Assembly (NCBI GenBank): GCA_905250025.1
Contig: CAJNOJ010000325.1
Span: 43,512-107,511, forward strand
Direction of reading: 5' to 3'
Length of the DNA: 64,000 nt
Origin: Adineta ricciae
Taxonomy: Eukaryota > Rotifera > Eurotatoria > Adinetida > Adinetidae
Part shown: in pieces, positions 11,653-22,644 of the stretch
Position numbering within the stretch: the first letter of the stretch is position 1
Layout of the letters: every line of letters starts with the position of its first letter
Translations under genes and position numbers: made by a program
The notes under the pieces: generated by a model
The model's database searches: none
The model's input: the letters and a program-made list of their open reading frames with translations, nothing else
What the model was told of the DNA's origin: nothing

Positions 11653-12787
11653 TTGCACGTGTGACACGATTGACTAACATGGATTGCAAATTAGTCAGCC
11701 GTAATATCGAATAGCTATTCAAACAATCATTCGATGTTAACAATAGCAAAGTGTATTGTTGAAATAATATCCTCACCGTTAATCTCATCCCGGTAAACTT
11801 CTATTGAGAGTAGAGTTGTAGACTATGAAAGAGGAAAGAGCTTATATTTGACAAATAAAGGTTTGGAGTAGTTGAGTCACGATGATTACAGTATTCTCTC
11901 AAAAAGGTCACTGCGTCATTCAACATCAATGTGGAAGTGAGCAATATAACGTAGGCGTTTCTTGATATGTGTGCAAGATAGTCAGGGTGAATTCTTTCAG
12001 TCATGTCCGATGTCACATTTTTCTCGTTATAGTCTGATCAGTTCCATGACAGACTAAACGAATTTTTCCGTGCATATTCTTGTGTGATAGAATAGCGAGA
12101 AAATCGAAAGACGACTGCTTGTTCTTTTTTTTCGATAAGTGGTCGATTAGAGGTCACATGTTTATTATTTTCTCACCAAAAATGAGTGATCTTTGGGAAA
12201 AGTAAACGGAAGTCGTTTGCTTTATCATACGTTTCGCACATGACAAATGATTCACTGAATACTGGGGAGATAACTAATTGAATGAGCGTCTTGGTGTATA
12301 TATATTCATAGGCAAAATAAAATCTGAAATCGTTTCGACGATAGATGAGGTACGTGTACGTTTAGTATTCGCTTTTGTACTATGCAAATAGAGATGTTGG
12401 ATTGGTACAGACGACAACGAATGAGCTTATATTTTAATGACAAAATCTACGGGTAATTTTGTTATTTGTTGCAATGGAACTATACATCATGGTTCTTGAG
12501 TTTCAATATAGATTGTAGTGCAAAAAATTCTCAGTTTACATAGAAAGTAGTGACTCATAGAAACGAGTTCCCTTAAAGGGTACTGTCAGATTGCAAAAGG
12601 CAATTTGGAAAAAATTCCTTCCAATAGAACAGTTAAATTTAATGTTTAGTCTAGAATGTTCCATAACTACTGTACTGTAAAAAAAACTATTCGAGAATAT
12701 TGTAGCTTTTGGAATTTTTCGATTTCTTTCTTTCGTAGATTATATGCCACATTGATTTCAAGTATATGATTCATATTTGTTATTTGG

Positions 12788-14321
12788 ATGTCAGATTACG
12801 TTGGAAACAGAAAGATCGATCTTTTTGGAGGACTACAAGCCAGCAATTTGATCGATATTAATCCTAAGTTTACTTGTAACATATGCAAACATTTATTGTT
12901 ATATCCACACCAACTGCTATGTTGCGGAACTGTATTATGCAGGTGGTGCTTGAAAAAAGGTTTATCTAATAGGTAAAAATCGACTTCTGACTTACTGTTT
13001 CTCACATTGAAATAACCTTTTGTGTAGCGAGCCGTTTGTTTGTCATTTCTGTACGACGAAAGAACAGAAGAAAAGAGTAAGTAGAAAATTTGTTTATTTG
13101 GGAGATGACTATATTCGATCACTAGGGACTACCGGATCGTGGCGTGGAAAGAGAATTGAAGACAACCATAGTCGCATGCCATTCATGTTCATGGAGTGGA
13201 TGTTATCAAAATTATTTGGTAACTTAGTTGTCATAGTCTGAAAATTCGTATCAGAAGAATTTTCTTCTAGGATCATTTACAACAACAGCATGCTAATTTT
13301 GAATGCATCGATTGTCATGAACGATTCATCGCTGAAAATTCTTTGCAAGAACATCGACACGAAATTTGCGTACATCGATATCTGACATGTGCATTACCTA
13401 ATTGCCGAGAATTGGTAAGAATTTGCCAAATTAACATATGTTATGTAAGTAGTGATGTTGTAGGTCAAATGGAATGAGATGAAAGCGCACCATCTCAGTA
13501 ACAAGCACCAAAAATTGTTACTTATGTTCGCTAGAGAGCACATTAATCAAGAATTCAAAAGTGCAGATAATTTAGGAATGATACAGAATGAATTTAATGA
13601 AGTTTTCAGATCTGTTGAAACTATGTTATCTGTTGTGGACATTTTATCCACCGATTACAAGCGTTTGGTGTCCGACCGAGATGAAATGCGAACTGCTACC
13701 GAAGCACGAGATACGAAATTGAATGAAGTAAGACAGCAAAGCAATGCAAATGATGAACGTATTAAAAGTTTAATCACACTCCAAACTGAGTCAGAGATTG
13801 AATTAGCAAATATCAAACGCATGTGTCAAGATAAACAAATGCTTATGATAGACAACGATTCGATTATAATACTTGAGTTCATTTATCCAGGTGCAGTATC
13901 TTTCTCGCTTGAATCAAAAAAATTCGGAACTTCTCAATATGGTTATGTTTTCACGCTTCGTGTGTGTACAACAAGACAATCTCGTGGCGAGTACCTCTCC
14001 ATGTTTGTTACTCTGCACCGTGGAGACTTTGACAACGTGATATCGTTCCCATTTTCCTGTGACATTCATCTTCGTCTGGTAGATCAATCAAATCGAAATA
14101 AGCATATTGAACATATTTTGAGACCTGATCTTAACTCACCTGTAGTTAGTCGACCACGAGATGAAAAGAATGACGAATATGGGATCGTCGAGTTTTGTTC
14201 AATGGACTATTTAAGAGATCCGCAGAGTGTTTACGTTAAAGATGGTCGATTTTTTACTCAAGTGTTTTTCGATTTTCTGAAAAATGACGAGCAATCATCA
14301 ACTAAGATGATAATAAACTAG
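12788..14321 (+). CDS. TRAF-family protein (RING, zinc fingers, coiled coil, MATH)
   Basis: Four exons (12788-12972, 13028-13076, 13271-13414, 13464-14321) give 411 residues in phase. A RING-like finger begins FTCNICKHLLLYP and ends with FVCHFC across the first intron. TRAF-type fingers follow (FECIDCHERF, then a Cys/His-rich stretch to ALPNC), then a coiled coil of about 100 residues and a C-terminal MATH/TRAF-C domain with YGYVFTLRV, LSMFVTLHRGDFDN and FPFSCDIHLRLVDQ. TRAF proteins are trimeric adaptors and E3 ligases downstream of TNF and Toll/IL-1 type receptors. Introns are 49-194 bp. Confidence 0.88.
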
Positions 14322-15244
14322 AATTTCGTTTTTATTGAAATAAATATCTGAAAAATATCCTTCTCAATAACTTATGTAAAGTATGGATGTGCAGACTGCA
14401 AACGCGCAAATCATCATTTTATACCCATACATCTAAACTTGTTATTTCATCAGCTATTCATATCGTACTGAGTGATATACTGCTCTATCGGCAATTGTCA
14501 ACGGATAGAAGCCTGCTGGGAACTTTGAGTTTATTACACTGCATGCTTTTATTTTAAGAGCTTAGACCAATGGTATCTTCATCAGTATAATATGTGAAAC
14601 TTGCTCGTCTTTTATGAGTCCGCGTAAAACATTCGATCGATTGGTTATTTGTAAAAAATGAAGAAATAAAATGATTTGTAAACGAGTACTGGTTTCGATC
14701 AGATTACTATTGACGTCAATTTATAATTGAACTTCATTTTCCGGTAGAAGTGCAACAGAGCTTATTTCCTCTCTGCACTGCCATTTATTTTCAACCTTGG
14801 ATACCTATTATGAACGATGTTGATGATCACCTAAATGCATTGATTTAAAAAAATATCTAAAACGTAATTCAACTATGTGGCCTCTCTCCGTCATTAGAAT
14901 CGTCATGTGATGAAGAATGCAAACAATTACTCAGATTGCTTTACTTTTCGAAAATAGCGTAATAAAAAATAATAAAACTCGCGTCTTATCTTATCTTGTT
15001 AAAAATCAATTTCGAAAGTAATAAATCTTGTTGCATAATACACATGTGATCAACAAAATGTTTCCGACTAAGAAGCTCGATCTGTATTGAATATGTTCGA
15101 CGTCATATACTCTGCATGCATCTTAGTACTCAAGGAAGTTGTAAAAAAGCATCATAAAATTGTATTAATCATCCCAAAAGATTCGCCGTATATATACGCG
15201 AGATACATAGCCTTCTATAATCACTTATCTTCCAAGCGTAAGCA
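14322..15244. other. Intergenic stretch, no gene recognised
   Basis: AT-rich DNA between the TRAF gene and the small secreted-protein gene. Short frames occur but none shows a domain, signal peptide or plausible splicing. Confidence 0.5.
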
Positions 15245-15592
15245 ATGCTTTCATTGTTTCAAATTCTATTGTTAGGCCTGATTGTCAATTTGGCTTTCTG
15301 TGCAGTAGGTTGATTTTCTACTATTCTCTTCTAGTCCATTGTCTCTCTGTATTAATAGACTGCAACCATCCATTGTAGCCGAAAAACGCCCGCTTTCACG
15401 TGTCCATCGTGGACTTGTCCAGCAAGAGCTTATCTCGACAGAGAAAAGAAGTATGAAACACATTGCTATAAATATGAACCGGGCCCAAATGGAAGAGTAA
15501 AATGGTATTACATTACATTGCCCAAAGGAGACAAAGCTTATGTGAGCAATAAGTACTGTTATGGTGTGGTCACTGACAAATGCAAACAATAA
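15245..15592 (+). CDS. Small secreted cysteine-rich protein
   Basis: Two exons, 15245-15304 and 15359-15592, join at phase 0 to 97 residues. Exon 1 encodes exactly a signal peptide (MLSLFQILLLGLIVNLAFCA). The mature part has six Cys, in HC, FTCPSWTC, HCYKYEPGPNG, KYCYG and the terminal KCKQ, compatible with three disulfides. It is basic and aromatic-rich (VKWYYITLPKG). I do not recognise the family. The signal peptide, even Cys count and size suggest an extracellular defence, matrix or signalling peptide, but no role can be assigned. Confidence 0.68.
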
Positions 15593-15796
15593 TACAACTG
15601 CATTTTTTTACGAACTACTCTTTTGACGTTTATTCTTGAAAATCAATAAAAATATTCATTATAAGATCATATTTCTTGCTGGAAGGAAAACAGAGTTTGC
15701 TTGTCACGATGAACACGATTGATGTCAATATTTATCATTGGAGTTGTGTCAAATCTCTTCCTATTCATTCTTTTTTCAATAATTCAGATTAGGGCG

Positions 15797-18700
15797 ATGT
15801 TGTCAGTTTTCTATGTCATGTTATTCTCATCTATATTGCATGGTTTTCAATCGATTCTCTATGATAAAGATCCTTATGGATACGATTGTATACACTATTT
15901 CTCAATGGACTTGAGTTTTACTGATATTGTCAAGTATTGCATTCGTCCAGAGAATGAAAATGATTTGCTTGATATTGAGTACAAAGATATATCTGAGCCA
16001 ACAATGACATTTGATGAATTGAGTCGATTAAATGTCACCTCGTCTGATCTTCTTCGTTGGTCGTCAGCCATTGATCTAGTCGAACGATACCAAGTTTATC
16101 TGGACCATTCAAGTGTATCCAATCGTTCGAATGAAATGTTTATGAATTGCACAAGACCATGGTTTGGATCTCAATGTCAATATTCATACGATATGACGAT
16201 GAGTTTTGATGATATCATATTTCTTTCACCAACATGTTATATCCTTCTACAGTGCAACCGCGGTGATTCGACAATCTGTCTCGACTGGCGTGAGATTTGC
16301 AACGGACAAGTCGATTGTCTTAATGATGGAATTGATGAAATTCGATGTATTGAATTAGAAATGAATGAATGTGACGAAAATGAATATCGTTGTTATAATG
16401 GTTTGTGCATTCCAAAAATATTTCTTGGAGATGAATCAATCGAAGCTGAATGTCTTGATAGTTCTGATTATTTCACTGATTCAACATATCGATTGAATTT
16501 ATTCCACTTTGAAGAATCGCAATGTCGACCAGATCAAGGACAGTTTTCTTGTGGCAATGGGCAATGTGTCGAAGAGCTTCATGAATGTGCAAATCAACGA
16601 CATTTAGCATTAATTCAATCAATTAGTGATAAAGGAAATCTTTCCACGAACTGTTGGCAAATAATGGCTTGCCTTAGTAAGATTCTGGATGTAGTTGACA
16701 ATATTCCATGTGATGAAATCTTAGAAACAACTGAAGAATTCGAACGTTGTCATTTTCCAATGGAGTTTCCAACGAAACCCGTTCTCTACGGTCATATAAG
16801 ATTTCTTTATCATCCGAAAAATATTCAGGACATCAACATAAGTTTCGCTCTTCAACCTGACTATATCTGTTTTGATCACAAATTATGTGATTTTCTTCAG
16901 CCGGACTATCCGATTAGAAACCTCACATGTTTATCAAGTGAACAGATGGGTTTGGGTTCGCATCTTCAATTTACGACGTGGAAATCAATGATTGACGCCG
17001 TCAAACCATACTTTACCGGTTGTACGACACGACATTACGAAAACGCTCTAGTTGGATTTCCATCAACGTTCTATCGATGCAAGAATTCATCGAAATCAAT
17101 TTCCAAATATCGACTTATGGATGGAATAACTGACTGTCATTTGAATGATGACGAGCAAATCAATGGATCGTGCTGTTTAGACAATCAGACTTTACGATTT
17201 CAATGTCCGCAAGACAGACAATGTCGCCCATCGTTATATCCACGTGCGAAGTGTCTATGCGATCAAGAAATTCATTTGAATACGATCGGTTTTTATCAGA
17301 TCTGTGATCGTATCGATGATTTGCCTTTATTACTAATTGATGGACGGAATCATTCGGATGAAACTGATTGTGAACATTGGGTATGTGAAAACATGTATAC
17401 ACAATGTGATGACTTTCCAAATTGTGCCAATGGTGAAGATGAAATAAATTGTTTATCCATATATCGAAGCACAACTTTAGATAATGAAAACGATACAGAA
17501 TTATTAGCAATCAATTCCACTGAAGTAGGAATATGTGCTCGTGGTCTATATGTTCCTCATCGATTAGGAATGAATAACTACAGTTACGTATGTTTTTGCC
17601 CACCAAATTATTATGGTGATCGATGTCAGTATCAAAATCAGCGTGTTAGTCTAACTCTTTCTATAGCTACCGTTGATCGTCCCTTAATCTATGCAATTGT
17701 TATCACGTTAATCGATGATGATCATGATCAAGAAGAAATCCATTCATACCATCAATTAACTTACACAGCCAAAAGTCATTGTGGAAAACCATTGAATATC
17801 TATCTGTTATATTCGACTAGAGGAAAGAATAGTTCGAAAAACTTTACTATTCGTATTGATGCATTTGATAAAAAGTCAATGACATATCTATTGACATGGT
17901 ATGTAAAGATTCCGTTTGTATTCCTTCCGGTAAATCGCATTGCCGCCTTTTTAACACTACCAACTACTCGACCTTTGCAGCCGGTTCTTTGCCCACTTCA
18001 ATGTTCCTACGGAATATGTATGAAATATCATAACGAAGAGCGGTTCTACTGTCGATGTCAGCCGGGTTGGTCTGGTGCACGCTGTGATATTCCAATAGAT
18101 TGTAGCATGTGCGCAGCAGGTTCAATTTGTGTTGGCTCTGTTCAAAATCGACCGATATGTATTTGTCCACATGGAAAATTCGGCTCATTTTGTCGATTAA
18201 AATTAATGTGTCCACATGACCATTGCCAAAATCAAGGTCGTTGTGTCGTCATCGATGAACGCATGATTAATGAGAGTTATGTATGTTTTTGTTCAGAATC
18301 CTATTATGGAGATCGATGTGAATTCGAGAAATCTCGAATTGAAATATCATTTCAAAATATTCAGTTCTCTTCATATTTTCATATTTATTTGTATTCAGAA
18401 CCAGATTTTCCTGAACTAAGATCAATTCTGCTGAGAAAACCAACAATGTTTCAAAGCAGTGTTACATTATATTCCGAAGATGAGATTGGATTGATTTTTA
18501 CTAAAATGAATAGTCAATATTATCTAGCTATTCCTCAGAATTCTTCTCCAATTACGATTACTCCAACGCACCAATGTTTCAGTTGGTATGAAGTTTTGAA
18601 TCCAAAATATCGTTCTTTGCCACGAATTCATCGAATGAAGTATTACCATCTTCCATGTCAAGAGAACCGTAATCTTCGATGCTTTATCGATGAATATTAC

Positions 18701-19885
18701 ATGTGCTTATGTACTGACGAGCATTACAGTAACTGTTTTCCTTTAAATCATCAATCGATTTTTGAATGCGAAGATAATGTGTATTGCGAAAATGGTGGTC
18801 AATGTTTGCAAGATCAAGCGATATGTTTTGCGAGTATTTTATGTGTATGTAGAGATTGTTTCTTTGGTGATCGCTGTCAATTCTATGCGAAAGGTATGGG
18901 ATTGATGTTGGACGATCTATTACGTTATGAAGTTCAACCGAATACGAGTTTTACCCAGCAATTATTGACTGTTCAATTAAGTGCAGTTGTGATGTTGATT
19001 GTGTTTGTTATAGGTTTATTCAATAGTATTTGTGGTTATGTGGTTTTCCATCAACAAATATCGCGCCGTGTTGGCTCAGGTATTTATCTTCAATCATCAT
19101 CGATTATTTCAGGTTTAGTTGTTACTTTCTTAATGGTGAAATTTTGCTTTATCGTTTACACTTATATCGATCTATCAATTCATCGCAATGTTCTTCGCAT
19201 AGGATGTCTATTAATTGAACCTTGCCTTCGTTTGCTTCTCTATACGAACCATTGGTTAAATACGTGTGTGGCGATTGAACGAGCTGTTTTAGTTCTGCAA
19301 GGAGTGAATTTCGATAAGAGACGAAGTCGCACTATTGCACGACGAGTTTGTCAGTTGTTGCCGTTGATTATTTTAGCTTCGATGTCTCATGAACTTATAT
19401 ATCGAGATTTATTTGAAGATTACGAAGAACGACGTTTTTGGTGTGTACTTCGTTATTCGTTGACTGTAGAAAAATACACGAAAGTTATCCAATTCATACA
19501 TTTCGCAGCGCCTTTTACCATCAATTTGATTTCTGCTCTTCTTATCATCATGAATATTACTCGTCAGCGATCAATAATTCGACATCATCGACGCTATGAA
19601 CAACAATTACTCGAGCAATTCAATGAACATAAACAACTAGTAATCAGTCCTATTGCGATGGTCGTTCTATTGTTTCCGCGTTTCATTATTTCGTTATTAT
19701 CAGAGTGCGTGAAGGTATCTCGAAAGCCTTGGTTGTATCTTTTTGGATATTTTTTCTCTTTCATTCCGTCATCGTTTGTTTTCTTTATATTTGTACTGCC
19801 ATCGAGCTTGTACCGAACTCAATTTCAAGAATCGATTCATACTTGGCAACAGCGACTTTTCGGAACCACTGAAGCATCAGATTGA
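15797..19885 (+). CDS. LDLa/EGF ectodomain 7TM receptor, single exon
   Basis: An uninterrupted frame of 1362 codons starts at the ATG that opens a signal peptide (MLSVFYVMLFSSILHGFQS); an in-frame ATG at 15722 would add 25 hydrophobic residues. The ectodomain has several LDL-receptor class A-like modules (for example CNGQVDCLNDGIDEIRC and CANGEDEINC) and about five EGF-like modules ending in signatures such as YYGDRCQ. The last roughly 330 residues form seven TM helices with a rhodopsin-like pattern (NHWLNTCVAIERA at TM3). It should be a surface receptor; the ligand is unknown. A 4.1-kb intronless frame is unusual next to intron-rich neighbours. Confidence 0.85.
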   Translation: MLSVFYVMLFSSILHGFQSILYDKDPYGYDCIHYFSMDLSFTDIVKYCIRPENENDLLDIEYKDISEPTMTFDELSRLNVTSSDLLRWSSAIDLVERYQVYLDHSSVSNRSNEMFMNCTRPWFGSQCQYSYDMTMSFDDIIFLSPTCYILLQCNRGDSTICLDWREICNGQVDCLNDGIDEIRCIELEMNECDENEYRCYNGLCIPKIFLGDESIEAECLDSSDYFTDSTYRLNLFHFEESQCRPDQGQFSCGNGQCVEELHECANQRHLALIQSISDKGNLSTNCWQIMACLSKILDVVDNIPCDEILETTEEFERCHFPMEFPTKPVLYGHIRFLYHPKNIQDINISFALQPDYICFDHKLCDFLQPDYPIRNLTCLSSEQMGLGSHLQFTTWKSMIDAVKPYFTGCTTRHYENALVGFPSTFYRCKNSSKSISKYRLMDGITDCHLNDDEQINGSCCLDNQTLRFQCPQDRQCRPSLYPRAKCLCDQEIHLNTIGFYQICDRIDDLPLLLIDGRNHSDETDCEHWVCENMYTQCDDFPNCANGEDEINCLSIYRSTTLDNENDTELLAINSTEVGICARGLYVPHRLGMNNYSYVCFCPPNYYGDRCQYQNQRVSLTLSIATVDRPLIYAIVITLIDDDHDQEEIHSYHQLTYTAKSHCGKPLNIYLLYSTRGKNSSKNFTIRIDAFDKKSMTYLLTWYVKIPFVFLPVNRIAAFLTLPTTRPLQPVLCPLQCSYGICMKYHNEERFYCRCQPGWSGARCDIPIDCSMCAAGSICVGSVQNRPICICPHGKFGSFCRLKLMCPHDHCQNQGRCVVIDERMINESYVCFCSESYYGDRCEFEKSRIEISFQNIQFSSYFHIYLYSEPDFPELRSILLRKPTMFQSSVTLYSEDEIGLIFTKMNSQYYLAIPQNSSPITITPTHQCFSWYEVLNPKYRSLPRIHRMKYYHLPCQENRNLRCFIDEYYMCLCTDEHYSNCFPLNHQSIFECEDNVYCENGGQCLQDQAICFASILCVCRDCFFGDRCQFYAKGMGLMLDDLLRYEVQPNTSFTQQLLTVQLSAVVMLIVFVIGLFNSICGYVVFHQQISRRVGSGIYLQSSSIISGLVVTFLMVKFCFIVYTYIDLSIHRNVLRIGCLLIEPCLRLLLYTNHWLNTCVAIERAVLVLQGVNFDKRRSRTIARRVCQLLPLIILASMSHELIYRDLFEDYEERRFWCVLRYSLTVEKYTKVIQFIHFAAPFTINLISALLIIMNITRQRSIIRHHRRYEQQLLEQFNEHKQLVISPIAMVVLLFPRFIISLLSECVKVSRKPWLYLFGYFFSFIPSSFVFFIFVLPSSLYRTQFQESIHTWQQRLFGTTEASD

Positions 19886-20227
19886 AGAATCTTTGTATAG
19901 AGACTCGAAATAGGGTGAAATATCACCTGTACTTATCGCGAAGAGCAGCGCACACGTGGAACAAGGGACTGTCGTTTTTTCTTTCTTCTGATAATGGTCA
20001 CCCGATTAAAGTATTTAAATTTATTTTTCGTTTTTCTCTTCTGTATGTAGAATATACACGCTGCGAGAAATATCACCAAACTTTTTGCATTGTCCTCATA
20101 GTGTAAGATTCTTTTGCATATACTTTTCAAGTCTATAGAAATATCAGCTGCGGATTTTAACACAATATTCTATCATTTTATCAAAACGATTCTAGTGCAC
20201 GCTTGTCTTAAAAGTATTGTATTCAGG

Positions 20228-20479
20228 ATGTCGACGTCACGAAAATCATCAGAATCAAATCAGCAAGTTGATGTTGATGCCATGAGCCAGAAACAACAGC
20301 AACAAGCTGATCAATATGCTAATGATGAGATTGAGCAACAACAAACTGGTGAAATCCCTGCGAATACCAAACCGCAGCAACACCAACAACCTCAACACAG
20401 TCATGAAGTCAATCTGAATGCTATGAGTCAAAAGCAGCAACAACAAGCTGATCAATATGCTGTCGATGAAAGTCAATAG
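20228..20479 (+). CDS. Small Gln-rich hydrophilic protein with duplicated module
   Basis: The frame gives 83 residues from the ATG at 20228. It contains two near-identical copies of AMSQKQQQQADQYA (one followed by NDE, the other by VDE), separated by a Q/H/P-rich linker. There are no Cys, no hydrophobic core and no signal peptide, so the protein should be disordered and very soluble. Such composition is shared by hydrophilins and other desiccation-linked proteins, but that link is only an inference. Codon repetition at the DNA level is evident (CAA/CAG runs). Confidence 0.55.
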   Translation: MSTSRKSSESNQQVDVDAMSQKQQQQADQYANDEIEQQQTGEIPANTKPQQHQQPQHSHEVNLNAMSQKQQQQADQYAVDESQ

Positions 20480-20499
20480 TAATATATTCATCAACATCA

Positions 20500-22329
20500 A
20501 GCTGGCGGGAGACGAATGTATACATTCGAACGTTTCTGTAGGGCTTAGACATATAATTGAATAAAATCATTATCTAAAATATGGTTCTTTTTGAAAGAAT
20601 AAATATCAAACAAAGTGAATTAAAATGAACAGAAGAGAATAATCTTTCACAAAAAATCTCCCGTTTTACGATCTAACGAATCGCTATATAATGATATCGA
20701 AACCAGAATTCATTCGTATTTGATACGAAACGTTGATTATTTAAATATTGGCATAAAAGCAACGATGACATCGAAACTGTTCTACTTCTTTTGCTTGGAG
20801 CACTTTTACATGGAAATTCCGTACACGACTGATACATTACATATACATCCTCCATGAACTTTATATCGTCTCATCTGGCTCTTGTTTATTCTATGTATTC
20901 TTAATTACAATGATTTTTTCACGAGCAGAAAAAAGTGATATGCTACAGAACGGCTTTGTTCGTATGTTCATGTATTATTATTTTGCTTTTCGACCATTGA
21001 TAACTGCATTGCAAATTATACAACTGATTACATTTACTTACATTTGACACATTGTACCGCATTCATGTCTACCGTAAGAACAGTTTCCTAAGAAAAATTT
21101 GATGGAATACCTTATTCCATAGTTGAGGGTGTTGGTGGAGATCATTTTCACCAGACATGACAGCAAATTCGTTATGTGCTTACACCCGTTCACTCTCAAT
21201 AGCCTGTTGGTGATGATTTTCGATTTACTTCATCTTTCAATAAAACCGATCCAAAGCTGTTTCTCCCTTTTTTAACCGTGAAGACCATTTCTATTCTATA
21301 CTTCAGAACATCTTCGCGTGCAGATAGTTCTCCGTCACTTTGTAGCTCTAAAGTCAAATCTACCAAGTTGTTTTCTTCGCTTGTACTTAAAATGGCGGAG
21401 CAACTAGTGGAATCTCTTAGGGTGCTAGGAATAATGTTGAAGTCTCGTAGTCATCGTTTAACAAACGTATAGGACATCGACCACTGGAACTAAAATGCGC
21501 ATGATGAGAATCTTGTGAAAAGGAAGACATCGTATTTGTTGTGCGTTTAAAGTGACGGACATATCAATATTCATGTTATAGCTGCTGCTGTTATGTTTGC
21601 CAGAATCATGTCTGAACTTAGTTTACCATTGTTAATAGAAGAACGTTTTCACTGAAGTATTGAATTTAAATAGAACTTACGAGTATAACGCACCATTTGC
21701 TTAGCATCTTAGTTTGTAAAGTGCCTTGTTAAAACAGGATATTACTCTTAAAACGTTTTATTGAGAAAATCACGGAGAAAGAGGATTTTTAACCATTAAT
21801 TTTCAGACTCTTTCAAGATAGAGCGTCAACACAGTTTCAAAGAGAAAATGTCAAGGGTAAAACTGTTTATAGCTGTAAACTCATAGAAAACGCCCTGAAA
21901 AAAAGATAAAACGAAATTTAGATCGTTTATTGGCTGTTTGGGAATGACGTGTTCTGTCACTGTAGTTTATTACTGTTTAATCATCACGCAGCAATGTTAT
22001 TTTGAAAAACAAGCACCTTCTTCTGATTAATAATGATGTTTATACTTTGGCGCATTGCAAACGACATGCATTCTTTTATCTCATATTGATCATTAGCGAA
22101 CGTGCAGATTTACGCAGTTTATCTTTTTATTGTGGCCAACCAATACATAATTGTGAGTATTTTCTACACATATTTTGTTTCAAAGAATGACATCCGGAGT
22201 TTTCTTGCCATATGCATTCTTTTTCAATGACGATTTGTCTCATAAATAGCAAATCAGAAGCCATTCGTTGAAATATGAATTTCAAGCATCCAGGCCGCAT
22301 GGAGAAAATTGACTGTAGAAATTTGCTTA
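20500..22329. other. Gene-poor stretch
   Basis: No confident gene was found. One notable open frame without a start codon lies on the minus strand at 21196-21450 and is listed separately. The rest is AT-rich DNA. Confidence 0.45.
21196..21450 (-). other. Open frame without ATG, possible orphan exon
   Basis: An 84-codon frame on the minus strand, bounded by a TGA upstream and a TGA at 21196-21198, has balanced composition, with an acidic start (SEENNLVDLTLELQSDGEL) and a basic strand-like part (YRIEMVFTVKKGRNS). It could be an exon or a gene relic. No family is recognised and no upstream exon was found. Confidence 0.25.
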
Positions 22330-22500
22330 TGGTAATCCAAAAGTAGTAAGGTAGGTACATCGTTCCATTAAGCAGAGACCAACAGAATTTTCTTTTCCCA
22401 CCATTAGATAGTTATATTTATATGGAAGCACGAGGCAAGGAATGGTAAGAAATCTTCGTAACGGAATGATATACCTCCCTCACTACTTTTAGTTTGCTCT
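22330..22500. mobile_element. MITE-like element with imperfect terminal inverted repeats
   Basis: The left end (about 22334) reads AAAAGTAGTAAGGTAGGTAC; the reverse complement of the right end (about 22495 downward) reads AAAAGTAGTGAGGGAGGTAT. The match continues to about 32 bp with a handful of mismatches. The interior of about 100 bp has no coding capacity. A related left-end sequence recurs at 24422. The family is not identified. Confidence 0.65.
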
Positions 22501-22644
22501 AAGTGTATCCGCTTCTCCTCCCATGAATTCATTAGTTTTCGGTTTTTCAGTCTCAAATGATATTAGTGCTATAAATTGAGTGTGAACGAAATACTTTTAA
22601 CTATTTTTCAGTAAGGATTTTTTAGAAGATTCTTGTTTTTAAAA

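Noticed and set aside
11801-12016. Minus-strand 71-codon frame upstream of the SnoaL-like gene
   Set aside because: No family, no neighbouring exon and weak composition; probably chance.
17160-18215. Minus-strand frames of 116 and 83 codons
   Set aside because: They lie antisense within the LDLa/EGF/7TM receptor and show no domain.
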